A DNA stretch of 64,000 nucleotides from Dakarella massiliensis (GCF_001182045.1 NZ_CVTY01000007.1:186001-250000), one strand, 5' to 3'; counted from the first letter of the stretch, positions 34,825 to 45,300 are shown. Program-made: numbers and translations. The notes: a model not told the origin generated them from the sequence alone.

Positions 34825-35475
34825 TTGTCCCACACGCTGACGCTTTTCATCATTCTCAGCATCACAGTGGTCGCTTCTCCCGGTCCCGGGGTGCTTCTCA
34901 CGGTGATGACGACCCTGGAGGAAGGCGGCCGGAAGCCCCCCTGGTGTATCGGAGGGCTGGCGTGCGGGACCTTTATCCTCGCCATGATTGCCGTAGGCGG
35001 GCTCGGGGCCATTCTTTCCGCCCGCCCCTCTTTATTTACATTTATTCAGGCGCTTGGCGCACTTTATCTTCTCTGGCTTGGTGTCAAAAGTTTCCGGAAG
35101 CCTGCGGTAGACCTGATGTCGCTTGCGGCAAAAAGCGATAAAAAGGAAACCGGAGCGTCTCCCGCGTCGATTTTTACCCGAGGCATTCTGCTTCAGCTAA
35201 CGAATCCCGTCCTCATCATCTTTTTCTTCTCCATGTTCCCGCAGTTTATTGACCAGAGCGGGTCATTCTGGGGACAGTCCGTGCTGTTATCGCTCCTCTA
35301 CGCGCTGACACTCGTCGTGATTCACGCCGGGTACGCGGCTGCCGCGGCGTATGCCCGACATCTTCTCACAGGGAAGCGAGGTCTCCTTTGGGTGAACCGT
35401 ATCGGCGGATTCTTCTTCCTCGCTTTCGGCCTCTTTATGCTTGGGAAAATCATCGTCAGACTCATTTCCGGCTGA
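34825..35475 (+). CDS. LysE/RhtB family amino-acid exporter
   Basis: A 216-residue protein with about six membrane helices. It has the SPGPGVLLTVMTTLEEGG signature at 18-35, LGALYLLWLGVKSFRKP near 76-92, and LQLTNPVLIIFFFSMFPQFI near 125-144. The start is TTG at 34825 with GGAGG 9 bases upstream. It probably exports an amino acid or a related compound. It follows nadX by 26 bases and converges on the sensor kinase gene with only 9 bases between the stops and no terminator. Confidence 0.87.
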   Translation: MSHTLTLFIILSITVVASPGPGVLLTVMTTLEEGGRKPPWCIGGLACGTFILAMIAVGGLGAILSARPSLFTFIQALGALYLLWLGVKSFRKPAVDLMSLAAKSDKKETGASPASIFTRGILLQLTNPVLIIFFFSMFPQFIDQSGSFWGQSVLLSLLYALTLVVIHAGYAAAAAYARHLLTGKRGLLWVNRIGGFFFLAFGLFMLGKIIVRLISG

Positions 35476-35484
35476 GTGTTTGCC

Positions 35485-36801
35485 TCAGAACGGGGTTTTC
35501 TTCTCCGCGAACGTAATGGTGAAGAGCGATCCCTTTCCCTCTTCACTTTCCACCGCGATCTTCCACCCCATGCGGGTACAGATACGGGAGACCAGTGAGA
35601 GCCCGATTCCGTGCCCCTGACCATGGGAGAGTTTTCCTCGGGTAAAGGGTAAAAAGATCTTTTCCATTTCGTCCTTTGGGATCCCGCAGCCCTCATCACT
35701 CACGGAAAACCGTGTGGGTTCTAGCGTGATCGTGATCGTCCCGCGGGTGGAATTTCTCACCGCGTTCCGCACAAGCTTGGAAAGCACACAGGAAGCGAAA
35801 CTATCCGAAAGCCTCGGCGGAGGGGTACCGGACTGATCGTCAATCACCAAGCGGATTCCTTTCTGATGAGCCTCGGGCTCATCTTCCTCCTGAATCTCAC
35901 GGGCAATATCGGGAAGGTATTTGATGTCGTTATCCGCGGCTTTGACATCCTTATCGCGCGCGAGAGCGAGAAGCACATGGATCAGTCGCTGCATTCGCTC
36001 TGCGGCAAGCGTGATTTTCGCGAGCTGCCGTTCCTGCTGCGGCGTAAGGTCGCCGATTTCCCGCATCAGCTCCGCTGTCGTGGAAACCACGGAAAGATGA
36101 GTCCGGAATTCATGCGAGAGATCTGAGGCAAAGAAACGCTCACTCTGAACGGTTTCATGGAGTTTCCGGAGGGATTCCTCACAGGTCTTCGCGAGATACC
36201 CAACTTCGTCATTGATCACTTCAACCGAGAGGGGGCGGAATTCCTTCTCTGACGCGCACCGCTGAACTTCGCGGGCTAGCTTCCTTACCGGCCGGACAAC
36301 GGTGCCGCCAAGCAGCCAGGCCATCAGAATCGCAGCCATCACCGCGATAATGCCGAAAACCACGATAACCGCGACCAGCCGGTGCTCGACCTCTTCAAAC
36401 TTAGTCTGATCCGTGGCAAGGATATAGGTCACACCGTGGCGCTGCATCCGGAAGACATAATCCGCCTGATGATCGTCCTCATACTCGGTGTAACCGCCAG
36501 GCAGGTTCTGAAACTCGGGAGGGATGGGATCAAGCTTTACCCCGTTCACGACGCTCGGTTCCGCGTAAAGCTTCTTATTCGGAAGGAGACGGGGAACTTT
36601 CCCATTCGCGATATCACTGTCGATATAACCGCGGAGTGAGTAGTACTGGTTCTCAGAAACCAGATGATCTTCCGTAAATTCAATAGCGTAGGAGAAGGCG
36701 GCAATGGATCCCGCTGTGAGCACAAAAGCGAGAACACCGATCACCAGCATCAGTCTCGCCTGAAGCCCCAGCCTCAGGAAAAAGCGTCCGATTCGTTTCA
36801 T
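35485..36801 (-). CDS. OmpR-partner sensor histidine kinase
   Basis: A 438-residue inner-membrane kinase with a first helix at about 16-38, a periplasmic loop of about 100 residues, and a second helix at about 142-165. A HAMP linker ends near 215. His230 lies in SDLSHEFRTHLS, where the usual Pro after Arg-Thr is His. The ATPase domain has an N box (LVRNAVRNS), VSDEGCGIP and GHGIGLSLV. It forms an operon with the OmpR-type regulator upstream (42 bases apart). Because the pair is divergent from eptA, it may sense envelope stress or cations in the manner of PmrB/BasS; this is inference from context. Confidence 0.9.
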   Translation of the reverse strand: MKRIGRFFLRLGLQARLMLVIGVLAFVLTAGSIAAFSYAIEFTEDHLVSENQYYSLRGYIDSDIANGKVPRLLPNKKLYAEPSVVNGVKLDPIPPEFQNLPGGYTEYEDDHQADYVFRMQRHGVTYILATDQTKFEEVEHRLVAVIVVFGIIAVMAAILMAWLLGGTVVRPVRKLAREVQRCASEKEFRPLSVEVINDEVGYLAKTCEESLRKLHETVQSERFFASDLSHEFRTHLSVVSTTAELMREIGDLTPQQERQLAKITLAAERMQRLIHVLLALARDKDVKAADNDIKYLPDIAREIQEEDEPEAHQKGIRLVIDDQSGTPPPRLSDSFASCVLSKLVRNAVRNSTRGTITITLEPTRFSVSDEGCGIPKDEMEKIFLPFTRGKLSHGQGHGIGLSLVSRICTRMGWKIAVESEEGKGSLFTITFAEKKTPF

Positions 36802-36843
36802 GCGGCTTCTCCTCTTCTTCAGACCTGCCGCGGCAGCTGAAAT

Positions 36844-37548
36844 TTATTTGGCGTCTGACTTGGTGCCAGGCGTTTCCGCCGGCACAATTGACCAGCCAAA
36901 CCCCGGATGCGTCTTGATCATCGGGGCAGCAAAGGGTTTATCCACCACGTTTCTGAGGAGCCAGAGATTTGAGCGAAGGCTGTCTGAATCCGGACGGTCT
37001 CCACCCCAGAGAGCTTTCTCGAGTTCGTCACGCGGCACGATGTTCGGGCTCTTTGACATCAGCACCCGAAGAATCTGAAAGCAGGCCGGGCTCAGGTGGA
37101 GCGTTTTCCCTTCACGTTCAGCAGACGCTGTGGAAAGATGGAGCACGAGGTCTCCAACCTTCAGATCCTTCACCACCTTTCCCTGACTGCGCCGCAGAAT
37201 CGCTTCAACCCGGGCCGAGAGCTCACGGAGTGAAAAGGGTTTCACAAGATAATCATCCGCACCGCTCTGGAGACCCGCCACACGATCGTCCAGTTCGTCA
37301 CGCGCGGTAAGCATCATGATAGGAAGAGAATAACCTTCGCTTCGGAGTTTCCGACACACTTCAATGCCATCCATCCCGGGGAGCCCGAGGTCAAGCAGCA
37401 CGAGATCAAAAGCACCCGTGTGCACCTGGGCGACCGCCATCGGACCGGTTGAGGCCTCTTCCGCTTTCCAGCCTTTGGCTCTCAGGTATTCCGCGACGTT
37501 TGAGCGGATATCGTCGTTATCGTCTACAACCAGAATGTTTTCCTGCAT
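36844..37548 (-). CDS. OmpR-family response regulator
   Basis: A 234-residue protein. I chose the ATG at 37548 because the receiver domain starts there (MQENILVVDDNDD); a longer frame adds 52 unrelated residues. The receiver domain has phospho-acceptor Asp53 (LLDLGLPG) and Lys near 103 (LVKPF). A winged-helix output domain follows (LHLSPACFQILRVLMSKSPNIVPRDELEKALWG is its recognisable region, residues about 155-187). It is transcribed together with the kinase at 35485 and divergently from eptA at 37729, sharing a 180-base control region with symmetrical repeats. Confidence 0.9.
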   Translation of the reverse strand: MQENILVVDDNDDIRSNVAEYLRAKGWKAEEASTGPMAVAQVHTGAFDLVLLDLGLPGMDGIEVCRKLRSEGYSLPIMMLTARDELDDRVAGLQSGADDYLVKPFSLRELSARVEAILRRSQGKVVKDLKVGDLVLHLSTASAEREGKTLHLSPACFQILRVLMSKSPNIVPRDELEKALWGGDRPDSDSLRSNLWLLRNVVDKPFAAPMIKTHPGFGWSIVPAETPGTKSDAK

Positions 37549-37638
37549 GGCTCCGGTCCAATCATTCCTCCATCTAATAATACCGAGTTGACAGAGTTCG
37601 GTTAAAGCGGCGAGAGACACAAAAATCAAGAGTCTCAG

Positions 37639-37714
37639 TTGCAAATGTTTCGAATTGCAAGTATTTTGACCTTCATTTGACAGTCTGCAATGCAGACTCG
37701 TCACCGTCTAATAT
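37639..37714. promoter_or_regulatory. Divergent control region between regulator and eptA
   Basis: Two TTGCAA copies (37639-37644 and 37655-37660) are 16 bases apart. A perfect palindrome GTCTGCA-A-TGCAGAC lies at 37683-37697, and TAATAT (37709-37714) could be the eptA -10 box. The palindrome would then overlap the -35 position, which fits an activated promoter controlled by the linked regulator. A TTGACA at 37677 is 26 bases from TAATAT and so is not a matching -35. Confidence 0.5.
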
Positions 37715-37728
37715 TAATAGGTTTCTCT

Positions 37729-39405
37729 ATGTCCGTTCTGCATTCCCTTAAGAGCTTTGTCCGGTACTTCGTGACCGGAGCTACCGGTCTCGCGCTGATT
37801 GTCGCGGCCTGGTGGCTTACGGTGGACAGCTTTCCGTTCTGGAGAGTTGCGGCGGCGACGGGTACGAACCCGCTGTCGCTTGCCGGCGTGAAGTTCTACG
37901 CCTCGTCGTGGCTGGGGCTCTTTTTCCTCTTCTCGGCACTGGGCACGTTCCTCGCCGCGATCATGGACAGGCGGCTCTACAAAGCGCTGCTCATCATCCT
38001 CTCGCTGATCGGCGCGGGCGGCTTTGGTTTCTCGCTCCTTTACGGCGCGGTGATGTCGCCAGACATGCTTCGGAACGCCTTCGCGACGAATGTGGCCGAA
38101 ACCCGTGATCTGATCTCGCCGGCGCTGATTTTCGCTTTCCTCTGCGCCGCAGTCCCGCCGATTCTCCTGATCTGGAAGTTCCCGCTGAAACCCGCGCCGT
38201 TTAAGGATCACGCGAAACGGTTCCTGGCGGCTATTGCGCTCATTATTTTCGGCATCGTTTCCCTGCTGGCAGATTTTCAGGGTTTCTCGTACTTCATCCG
38301 CGGTCAGAAGAGCGCACGTTATCTGCTGGCTCCGTTGAATATCGTCTACTCCGCCGTCAAAACACAGTTTTCGGATGAAGCTCCGGGTTCTGTCAAAGTC
38401 CGGACAATCGTGGATAAAACCCCGACACTGTCCCCCGCCCCTTCCGCGACCGAGCGTCCGCTCCTCGTCGTTGTGGTGACGGGGGAAACCGCCCGTGCGG
38501 CGAACTGGGGACTCGATGGCTATGACCGAGATACGACCCCGGAGCTCCGTAAGGAGGGCGTGGTGAATTACACCGACGCTTCTTCCTGCGGTACGAGTAC
38601 CGACGTTTCTGTCCCCTGCATGTTCAGCCGGATTGGACGCGAAAACTACAACCGGAAGAAGATCATTACGGAAGAACCGCTTCCCGCGGTCCTGCAGCGC
38701 GCCGGTGTGAAGACGCTTTGGGTGGATAACCAGGGCGGCGACAAGGGGGCGAGCCAGGGAACTCCGTACACGGAACCCGTTAAATCTCTCCCGAAGGCTC
38801 TTCGCGATACCGTCTGTCCGAATGGCGAATGCTATGACGAAGGCATGGTTCCCTATATTGACCAGGAAAAACTGCAGCCTGGCACGGTGAATGCTCTCTT
38901 CTTCCACATGATGGGCAGCCACGGTCCGGCGTACGCCAAGCGCTATCCGGATAAGTTCAATAAGTGGGGACCGGTCTGCACGAATTCTGACCTCCGGTCC
39001 TGCGATCCGAAGTCGATCCGGAACGCCTATGACAATTCGATCCTCTACACGGATCACGTGCTGAGCTCCATGATCGACAAGCTGAAGGCGATGAAGGACG
39101 CGGATACCGCGCTGATCTATATGTCAGACCACGGCGAGAGCCTCGGCGAAAAGGGTCTTTTCCTCCACGGCGCTCCCTACGCGATCGCTCCGAGTGAACA
39201 GACACATATTCCGATGATCCTCTGGGTGTCGGATGGTCTCCGCTCCCGCCTTGGCATTGCGAAGGGGTGCCTTGAGGCCTGCGCGAAGAAACCGGTTTCG
39301 CATGACGACCTCTGGAGCACGGTTCTTGCTCTCACTCAGGTGAAGAGCTCGACCTACAACGCGAAGCAGGACATTACGGCTGCCTGCCGGAAGCCGTCGA
39401 AGTAA
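37729..39405 (+). CDS. eptA: Lipid A phosphoethanolamine transferase (EptA/MCR family)
   Basis: A 558-residue inner-membrane enzyme. It has five membrane helices in the first 190 residues, then a periplasmic alkaline-phosphatase-fold domain with metal ligand Glu253 (VVTGETARAANW), nucleophile Thr289 in SSCGTSTDVSVPCMFS, and the Zn-binding pair in YMSDHGESLGE near residue 463. Disulphide-forming Cys pairs typical of EptA are present. The family moves phosphoethanolamine from phosphatidylethanolamine to lipid A, which lowers negative charge and gives polymyxin resistance. I chose the ATG at 37729; a longer frame adds 13 residues without support. It is divergent from a two-component system, as with PmrAB and pmrC, though the gene order differs. 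Confidence 0.92.
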   Translation: MSVLHSLKSFVRYFVTGATGLALIVAAWWLTVDSFPFWRVAAATGTNPLSLAGVKFYASSWLGLFFLFSALGTFLAAIMDRRLYKALLIILSLIGAGGFGFSLLYGAVMSPDMLRNAFATNVAETRDLISPALIFAFLCAAVPPILLIWKFPLKPAPFKDHAKRFLAAIALIIFGIVSLLADFQGFSYFIRGQKSARYLLAPLNIVYSAVKTQFSDEAPGSVKVRTIVDKTPTLSPAPSATERPLLVVVVTGETARAANWGLDGYDRDTTPELRKEGVVNYTDASSCGTSTDVSVPCMFSRIGRENYNRKKIITEEPLPAVLQRAGVKTLWVDNQGGDKGASQGTPYTEPVKSLPKALRDTVCPNGECYDEGMVPYIDQEKLQPGTVNALFFHMMGSHGPAYAKRYPDKFNKWGPVCTNSDLRSCDPKSIRNAYDNSILYTDHVLSSMIDKLKAMKDADTALIYMSDHGESLGEKGLFLHGAPYAIAPSEQTHIPMILWVSDGLRSRLGIAKGCLEACAKKPVSHDDLWSTVLALTQVKSSTYNAKQDITAACRKPSK

Positions 39406-39434
39406 GCAAAAACCGGCTCTTAAAACCTTAAGTC

Positions 39435-39465
39435 CCCCTGGGTCCCGGCCCAGGGGTCTTCTTTT
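39435..39465 (+). terminator. Rho-independent terminator after eptA
   Basis: An 8-bp stem CCCCTGGG / CCCAGGGG (39435-39442 with 39449-39456) is followed by TCTTCTTTTT. Confidence 0.85.
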
Positions 39466-39479
39466 TGCAGGGCATAACA

Positions 39480-40685
39480 ATGAAATTCTCAAAGCTCCCT
39501 CCCAAGACAGACCGCGCCAAAATCCCCCGCACGGTCTGGGCCCTCGGCTTCGTCTCGCTCTTTATGGATATTTCGTCTGAAATGATCCATGCGATTCTGC
39601 CGCTCTTCATGGCGGTCGGGCTTGGGGCATCAGCCACGGCAATCGGTATCACAGAAGGCGCGGCGGAATCTGTCGCGCTCATCATGAAGGTCTTTTCGGG
39701 TATGATCTCTGACCGTTTCGGTCACACGAAAGCACTCGTCTTTACGGGCTACGCGCTCGGCGTGATTTCGAAACCGTTCTTCGCCCTCTCAGACACCGTG
39801 CTTCAGGTCTTCTGCTGCCGGTTTGCTGACCGTATCGGGAAAGGCTTCCGCGGAGCGCCTCGTGACGCCCTGATTGCATCAGTCACTCCGAAGGACGTGA
39901 TGGGAGCGAGTTTCGGACTTCGCCAGTCACTCGATTCCGCCGGTGCCTTTATCGGTCCGGCTATTGCCGCGCTGCTCATGTGGCTCACGTTTGATAACTA
40001 CCGGCTCATTTTCTGGTGCGCCCTGATTCCGGGTCTGATCTGTCTTTCACTCATCATCTTTGAAGTGAAAGCGCCGGAACCGAAGAACGCTCACCGGACG
40101 AATCCGATTTCCCGCGAAGCTATGGGGCGGCTGTCGCCGGCCTTCTGGATGCTGATCGCGGCGGCAGCTGTTTTTTCCCTCGCCCGGTTCTCCAACGCTT
40201 TTATCGTGCTCCGCGCGGCCAATGTCGGAATCTCGGCCGCAATGGTGCCGCTCGTAATGGTGCTCATGAACGCGGTCTTCGCGTTTTCGTCCTATCCCTT
40301 CGGAAAAGCCGCGGACCGGATCCACCCGATCTGGCTCCTGACGCTCGGCATCGTTTTCCTCTTCGCCTCCCAGGTGATCCTCGCGCTGGCGTCATCACCC
40401 ATTTGGGTTCTGGCTGCGGTGGTCCTCTGGGGTCTGCACCTCGGCGCAACTCAGGGCATTTTCTCCGTTTTCATCGCAAAACTCGCTCCTGAAGATCTCC
40501 GCGGCACGGCGTTCGGTCTCTATAACCTCGTGTCAGGAGGCGCTCTTCTGATCGCCGGTATCGGGGCCGGAGCGCTATGGGACACGCTCGGCGCTTCGGC
40601 GACCTTCTGGGCAGGTGCCTGTTTCACCGTCCTCTCTCTTCTATTCATGCTGATTCTTTCGCGCGGCCCGCTGAAAGACGTCTGA
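39480..40685 (+). CDS. Major facilitator superfamily transporter
   Basis: A 401-residue protein with twelve predicted helices. The MFS motif A loop between helices 2 and 3 is visible (GMISDRFGHTKALVF, residues about 75-89), as is a repeat of it in the second half (GKAADRIHPIWLLT). The N-terminal segment FMDISSEMIHAILPLF is shared with a branch of bacterial MFS permeases often linked to drug or metabolite efflux. The substrate cannot be assigned. The start at 39480 lies just after the eptA terminator. It is followed by its own terminator, so it is a single-gene unit. Confidence 0.85.
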   Translation: MKFSKLPPKTDRAKIPRTVWALGFVSLFMDISSEMIHAILPLFMAVGLGASATAIGITEGAAESVALIMKVFSGMISDRFGHTKALVFTGYALGVISKPFFALSDTVLQVFCCRFADRIGKGFRGAPRDALIASVTPKDVMGASFGLRQSLDSAGAFIGPAIAALLMWLTFDNYRLIFWCALIPGLICLSLIIFEVKAPEPKNAHRTNPISREAMGRLSPAFWMLIAAAAVFSLARFSNAFIVLRAANVGISAAMVPLVMVLMNAVFAFSSYPFGKAADRIHPIWLLTLGIVFLFASQVILALASSPIWVLAAVVLWGLHLGATQGIFSVFIAKLAPEDLRGTAFGLYNLVSGGALLIAGIGAGALWDTLGASATFWAGACFTVLSLLFMLILSRGPLKDV

Positions 40686-40704
40686 AACAGATTGCTTTAA
40701 CCCC

Positions 40705-40734
40705 GCCCTGCCTGATATCAGGCAGGGCATTTTT
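40705..40734 (+). terminator. Rho-independent terminator after the MFS gene
   Basis: A perfect 12-bp self-complementary stem GCCCTGCCTGAT / ATCAGGCAGGGC (40705-40728) is followed by ATTTTTC. Confidence 0.85.
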
Positions 40735-41069
40735 CTGTTTTCTGATACAGAAACTCTCAATTCCCGGCATCTCCTTTTACCTTCGGTGCTCGTAGAATGG
40801 GCGTCACCCGCGGGCATGCAGGTAATTTTTGTAGTCCATCAGGTTCCGTCTGATTCCGGCCTGAGAGACACTCAGAAACTTTTCCGGGACTGACTATCGT
40901 TATGTTTGAGTCACCTCACCGGGAAGAAATGGTTTCTTTCCCTTACGCTCGCTTAACAGTTATTACTGGTATCTTTGTCCCATCCAGACTGGCGGAGATG
41001 GTGTATCCGGATCGCGCGAATTCATTTCTGGCCGCCTTCCCTGCCAAAAAACAGTTAAAAGGTCCTTCC
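40735..41069 (+). other. Upstream region of the RND operon
   Basis: About 335 bases without a convincing gene. A frame in phase with mdtA is open from 40902, but the signal-anchor sequence starts at 41070, where AAAAGG precedes the ATG. A short hairpin GGAAGAAA/TTTCTTTCC lies near 40921-40940. Promoter boxes are not obvious. Confidence 0.5.
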
Positions 41070-42341
41070 ATGAAACGCCGCAAACTCGTCTTCTCCGCCA
41101 TTGCCATCCTTGCTGCCGCAGCAATCGGAGGCGGCGGATACCAGTACTGGAAGAATAAAAAATCGACCACCGCGCCGCAGCAGGCCGGTGGCCGCCGCGG
41201 CCGCCGGATGCCGACCTCGGTTCTGACAGTTCCCGCGAAGACCCAGAATGTTGATGTCTACGTTTCAGCTCTCGGTACAGTGACACCGGCGCAGAGCGTC
41301 AGCGTGATCAGCCAGGTGACTGGCCGTCTCACCCAGATATTCTTCAAGGAAGGTCAGTATGTGAAGCGGGGCGCGCTTCTCGCGAAGGTTGATACCCGAG
41401 GATACGAAGCAAACACCGAGCAGTACCGCGGTACTCTTGCGCAAAGCGAAGCTCAGCTTGCGAATGCCCGGCAGGTGCTCTCCCGGTATCAGAAGCTTTA
41501 CGCACAGAATTCCATTTCAAAGCAGGACTACGACGCTCAGGCCGCCCTTGTCAAACAGTATGAAGGCGCGGTTCGGGCGGCAAAAGGCCAGATTTCAGGC
41601 GCTCAGGTTTCAGTGGGCTATGGCCGTATCACTGCTCCGATTTCTGGCTTTATCGGTCTCCGGGGTGTGGATATCGGAAACCTCGTGGGACCGAGCGACT
41701 CAACTGCCATCGCGACCATTACCCAGACCCGTCCGATTTCAGTCGAATTTTCCATTCCTCAGGCTAACCTCTCAGATGTTGTAACGCCGATCCGGGCGGG
41801 GAAATCGCTGCGCGTCGAGGTTTACGACCAAAGCGGCTCAACACAGATTGCTCAAAGCACGGTAAAAACGGTAGGCAATTCCATCGATACCACGACCGGT
41901 ACAGTGAAGCTGAAGGCTGATTTCCCGAATACGGATGACAAACTTTTCCCGAATCAGTTCGTCAATGTGAAACTCATCACAAACGTGCTTGAAAACGCCG
42001 TCGTTGTGCCGACTGCCGCTGTTCAGACGAGCACGACCGGACAGTTTGTCTTCACGGTTGACAGTGACTCTGTCGCCCACCGGACCCCGATCAAAATGGG
42101 GCCTGACGCCGGAAATGGTTTCACCGCGATTCTTTCAGGCCTCAAGGCGGGCGACCCCGTGATTACATCAGGTGTCGATTCCGCGACGGATGGCGGAAAA
42201 GTCAACGTTGTGAAGCCTGCCGCGGCAAACGGCTCTGATGGAGCAAAACCGCGGCGGAGAAAACCGTCTGCCGCAGGATCTGATGCCGCCGCGTCACCCG
42301 CAGCTTCTGCTCCCGCCTCGTCCGCCGCCTCTCATTCCTAA
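41070..42341 (+). CDS. mdtA: RND efflux periplasmic adaptor (MdtA type)
   Basis: A 423-residue protein with an N-terminal anchor helix (about 5-22). A basic Gly/Arg linker, the barrel-sandwich (lipoyl) halves (VISQVTGRLTQIFFKEGQYVKRG near 79-101 and GRITAPISGFIGLR near 190), an alpha-hairpin between them, and the beta-barrel and membrane-proximal domains follow. The C-terminal 35 residues are a low-complexity Ala/Ser/Pro tail with a basic patch. It links the inner-membrane pumps encoded downstream to the outer-membrane channel. It is the first gene of the operon 41070-50134; the next gene starts 18 bases later. Confidence 0.93.
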   Translation: MKRRKLVFSAIAILAAAAIGGGGYQYWKNKKSTTAPQQAGGRRGRRMPTSVLTVPAKTQNVDVYVSALGTVTPAQSVSVISQVTGRLTQIFFKEGQYVKRGALLAKVDTRGYEANTEQYRGTLAQSEAQLANARQVLSRYQKLYAQNSISKQDYDAQAALVKQYEGAVRAAKGQISGAQVSVGYGRITAPISGFIGLRGVDIGNLVGPSDSTAIATITQTRPISVEFSIPQANLSDVVTPIRAGKSLRVEVYDQSGSTQIAQSTVKTVGNSIDTTTGTVKLKADFPNTDDKLFPNQFVNVKLITNVLENAVVVPTAAVQTSTTGQFVFTVDSDSVAHRTPIKMGPDAGNGFTAILSGLKAGDPVITSGVDSATDGGKVNVVKPAAANGSDGAKPRRRKPSAAGSDAAASPAASAPASSAASHS

Positions 42342-42359
42342 AGCGCTGAAGGCCACCAA

Positions 42360-45300
42360 ATGAACCTTTCGCGACTCTTTATTTCCCGCCCGATCGCGAC
42401 ACTCCTTCTGATGATCGCGCTTGTCGTCGCGGGCGCGCTTGGATACCGATACCTCTCCATTTCTGCTCTGCCGGAAGTGGATTATCCGGTGATCCAGGTG
42501 ACGACACAGTTCCCGGGTGCCGGTCCTCAGGTGATGACTTCCGGTGTCACCGCGCCGCTTGAGCGTCAGCTCGGCCAGATGTCTGGGCTGAATCAGATGT
42601 ACTCCGTGACCTCCGGCGGCAATTCGGTGATCACGCTGAAATTCAACCTCAATCTCAGCCTCGATGTGGCGGAACAGGAAGTTCAGGCCGCAATCAACGC
42701 GGCTGACGCACTGCTTCCCAGCGATCTTCCGAATAAGCCGACCTATAAGAAGGTGAATCCGGCGGATACCCCGATTCTGACTATCGCAGCGACTTCAGAC
42801 ACCCTCCCCCTCACCAAAGTCCAGGATCTGATCAACACCCGCGCCGCGCTGAAGCTCTCCCAGATTTCAGGGGTTGGCCTTGTGAGCCTTGCGGGCGGCC
42901 AGCAGCAGGCTGTCCGCATCCGCGCGAATCCGGTAAAGCTCGCTTCTGCCGGTCTCGCGCTCTCGGACATCAATACCGCGATCAATAACGCGAACGTCAA
43001 TGGCAGCAAGGGTGGCTTCGACGGCCCAGAGCGGAGTGTCACGATTGACGCGAACGACCAGCTGAAGTCGATTGAGGACTATCAGAACCTCGTCATCAAG
43101 TATTCGAACGGAAACGCGCTGCGTCTGAAGGATGTGGCTGACGTTGAACTCGCGCCGCAGGATGAGTATCAGGAAGCGTTCGCGAACGGTAAACCCGCCA
43201 TCATCATCAATATTCAGCGTCAGCCTGGCACGAATGTTGTGAATATCGCGGATGACATCAAGGCAGCGCTCCCCGCCATTCAGGAGTCGCTCCCGGGGTC
43301 CGTGAAACTCACGATTCTCGCTGACCGTACGCAGTCGATCCGCGCGTCAATCGATGATGTCCAGACGGAACTGCTGATCGCTATCGGCCTCGTGATCGCG
43401 GTCTCGTTCCTCTTCCTTCGGACGCCGACCGCGACACTCATTCCGAGTCTCGCGGTGCCGCTCTCGATTGTCGGCACTTTCGCCGTGATGTATCTCGCCG
43501 GTTTCTCACTCAATAACCTCACGCTGATGGCGCTCACCATCGCGACGGGCTTCGTGATTGACGACGCGATCGTGGTGGTGGAAAACATCCAGCGTCATAT
43601 TGATGACGGCATGAAGCCGCTTGACGCGGCTCTTCTGGGATTAAAGGAAATCGGCTTCACGATTGTGTCGCTCACCTTCTCCCTTATTGCCGTGCTGATT
43701 CCGCTTCTCTTCATGGGAGACGTGGTCGGGCGTCTGTTCCGAGAATTCTCGATCACCCTCGCGGTGTCGATCCTCGTCTCGATGGTGGTGTCGCTCACCC
43801 TCACCCCGATGCTTTCCGCTTATCTACTGAAGCATATTCCGGAAGAGAAGCATAGCCGCATCACTCAGGATTTCGGCAAGGCCTTTAACTGGCTTCTCAA
43901 TCTCTATGAGCGCTGTCTTAAGGTCGTACTGAATCATCAGGTCGCGACCCTCTTCGTGGCAATCGGCACGCTTTTCGTCACCGCTCTTCTCTGGATCTGG
44001 GTTCTTTCGGGATTCTTCCCCGCGCAGGACACGGGCTTCATTCAGGGCATCACCCGGGCACCTGCTGATATTTCATTCTCTGAAATGGCGAAGCGCCAGG
44101 GAGAGCTTGCTGCTCTGATTCAGAAAGATCCCGGCGTTCAGTCCGTGAGCTCGATCGTTGGTGTTGATGCTGTCAACAACAATTCCCTCAACACGGGCCG
44201 TCTCCAGATCACACTGAAACCTTTCGGTGAGCGTGACAGCGCGGACGCCATCATTTCCCGACTGGAAGCCGATGCGGCGAAGGTCCCCGGCATTCACCTC
44301 TACGCGATCAAGAACCAGGATCTGAAGGTGGATGATCAGGTCACGCCATCCGAGTACCAGCTGACTCTCAACACGACTGATCAGGCGGAACTTGAAAAAT
44401 GGGTTCCGATCTTCACGCAGGCGCTTTCGAAACGCCCGGAGCTTAAGGATGTTGTGACGAACCTCATGGGGAACGCCCGCATCGCCTATGTCGATATCGA
44501 CCGCGAGGCCGCGGCCCGCTATGGACTCACTGCGGATGATGTCGATACGGCGCTTTATAACGCCTTCGGCCAGCGGCTGATCTCTACGATTTACACGCAG
44601 TCAAACCAGTACCGCGTCGTGCTTGAGGTAGGTAAGCAGTTCCGGGATGATCTCAATGCTTTCTCGCATATCTATCTGAAGAGCGGTACGGCGACGACAA
44701 CCAGCTCGACGTCCTCCGATTCTGCCGCACCCGCGTCGAGCACCATGGTGCCGCTGACCAGCATCATCCGGGTGACCGAGCAGCTGGGACCCTCTGGCTA
44801 CGCCCGTCTCTCACAGACGCCGGCTGCAACGGTTTCCTTCAATATCCGGGACGGCTATTCGCTTGATGACGCAAAGAAAGCGATTGAAGACGTGAAGACT
44901 CTGATCAAGCTTCCGATCACGATGAACCTGAAGCCACAGGGGTCGCTCTCGGCGTACGAAAACGCGAACGCCAATACTCTCTGGCTCATTTTCGCGGCCG
45001 TCATGGTGGTGTACCTCGTGCTCGGCATTCTCTATGAAAGCTGGATTCACCCTGTCACCGTCATTTCGACGCTACCGTCTGCCGCTATCGGCGCGCTCCT
45101 TGCGCTGAAGCTCACTGGAACGGAATTCACGCTGATCGCGCTTATCGGCATCATTCTTCTGATCGGCATTGTGAAGAAGAACGCCATCATGATGATTGAC
45201 TTCGCTCTTGCCGGAGAACGCGCGGGAAAGACACCGTTTGATGCCATTTACAGCGCCTGTCTGCTGAGGTTCCGTCCGATCATGATGACGACCTTCGCGG

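Noticed and set aside
37714-39057. A 447-codon minus-strand open frame opposite eptA
   Set aside because: The translation is Arg/Glu/His-rich without domain features, while the plus strand is a complete enzyme.
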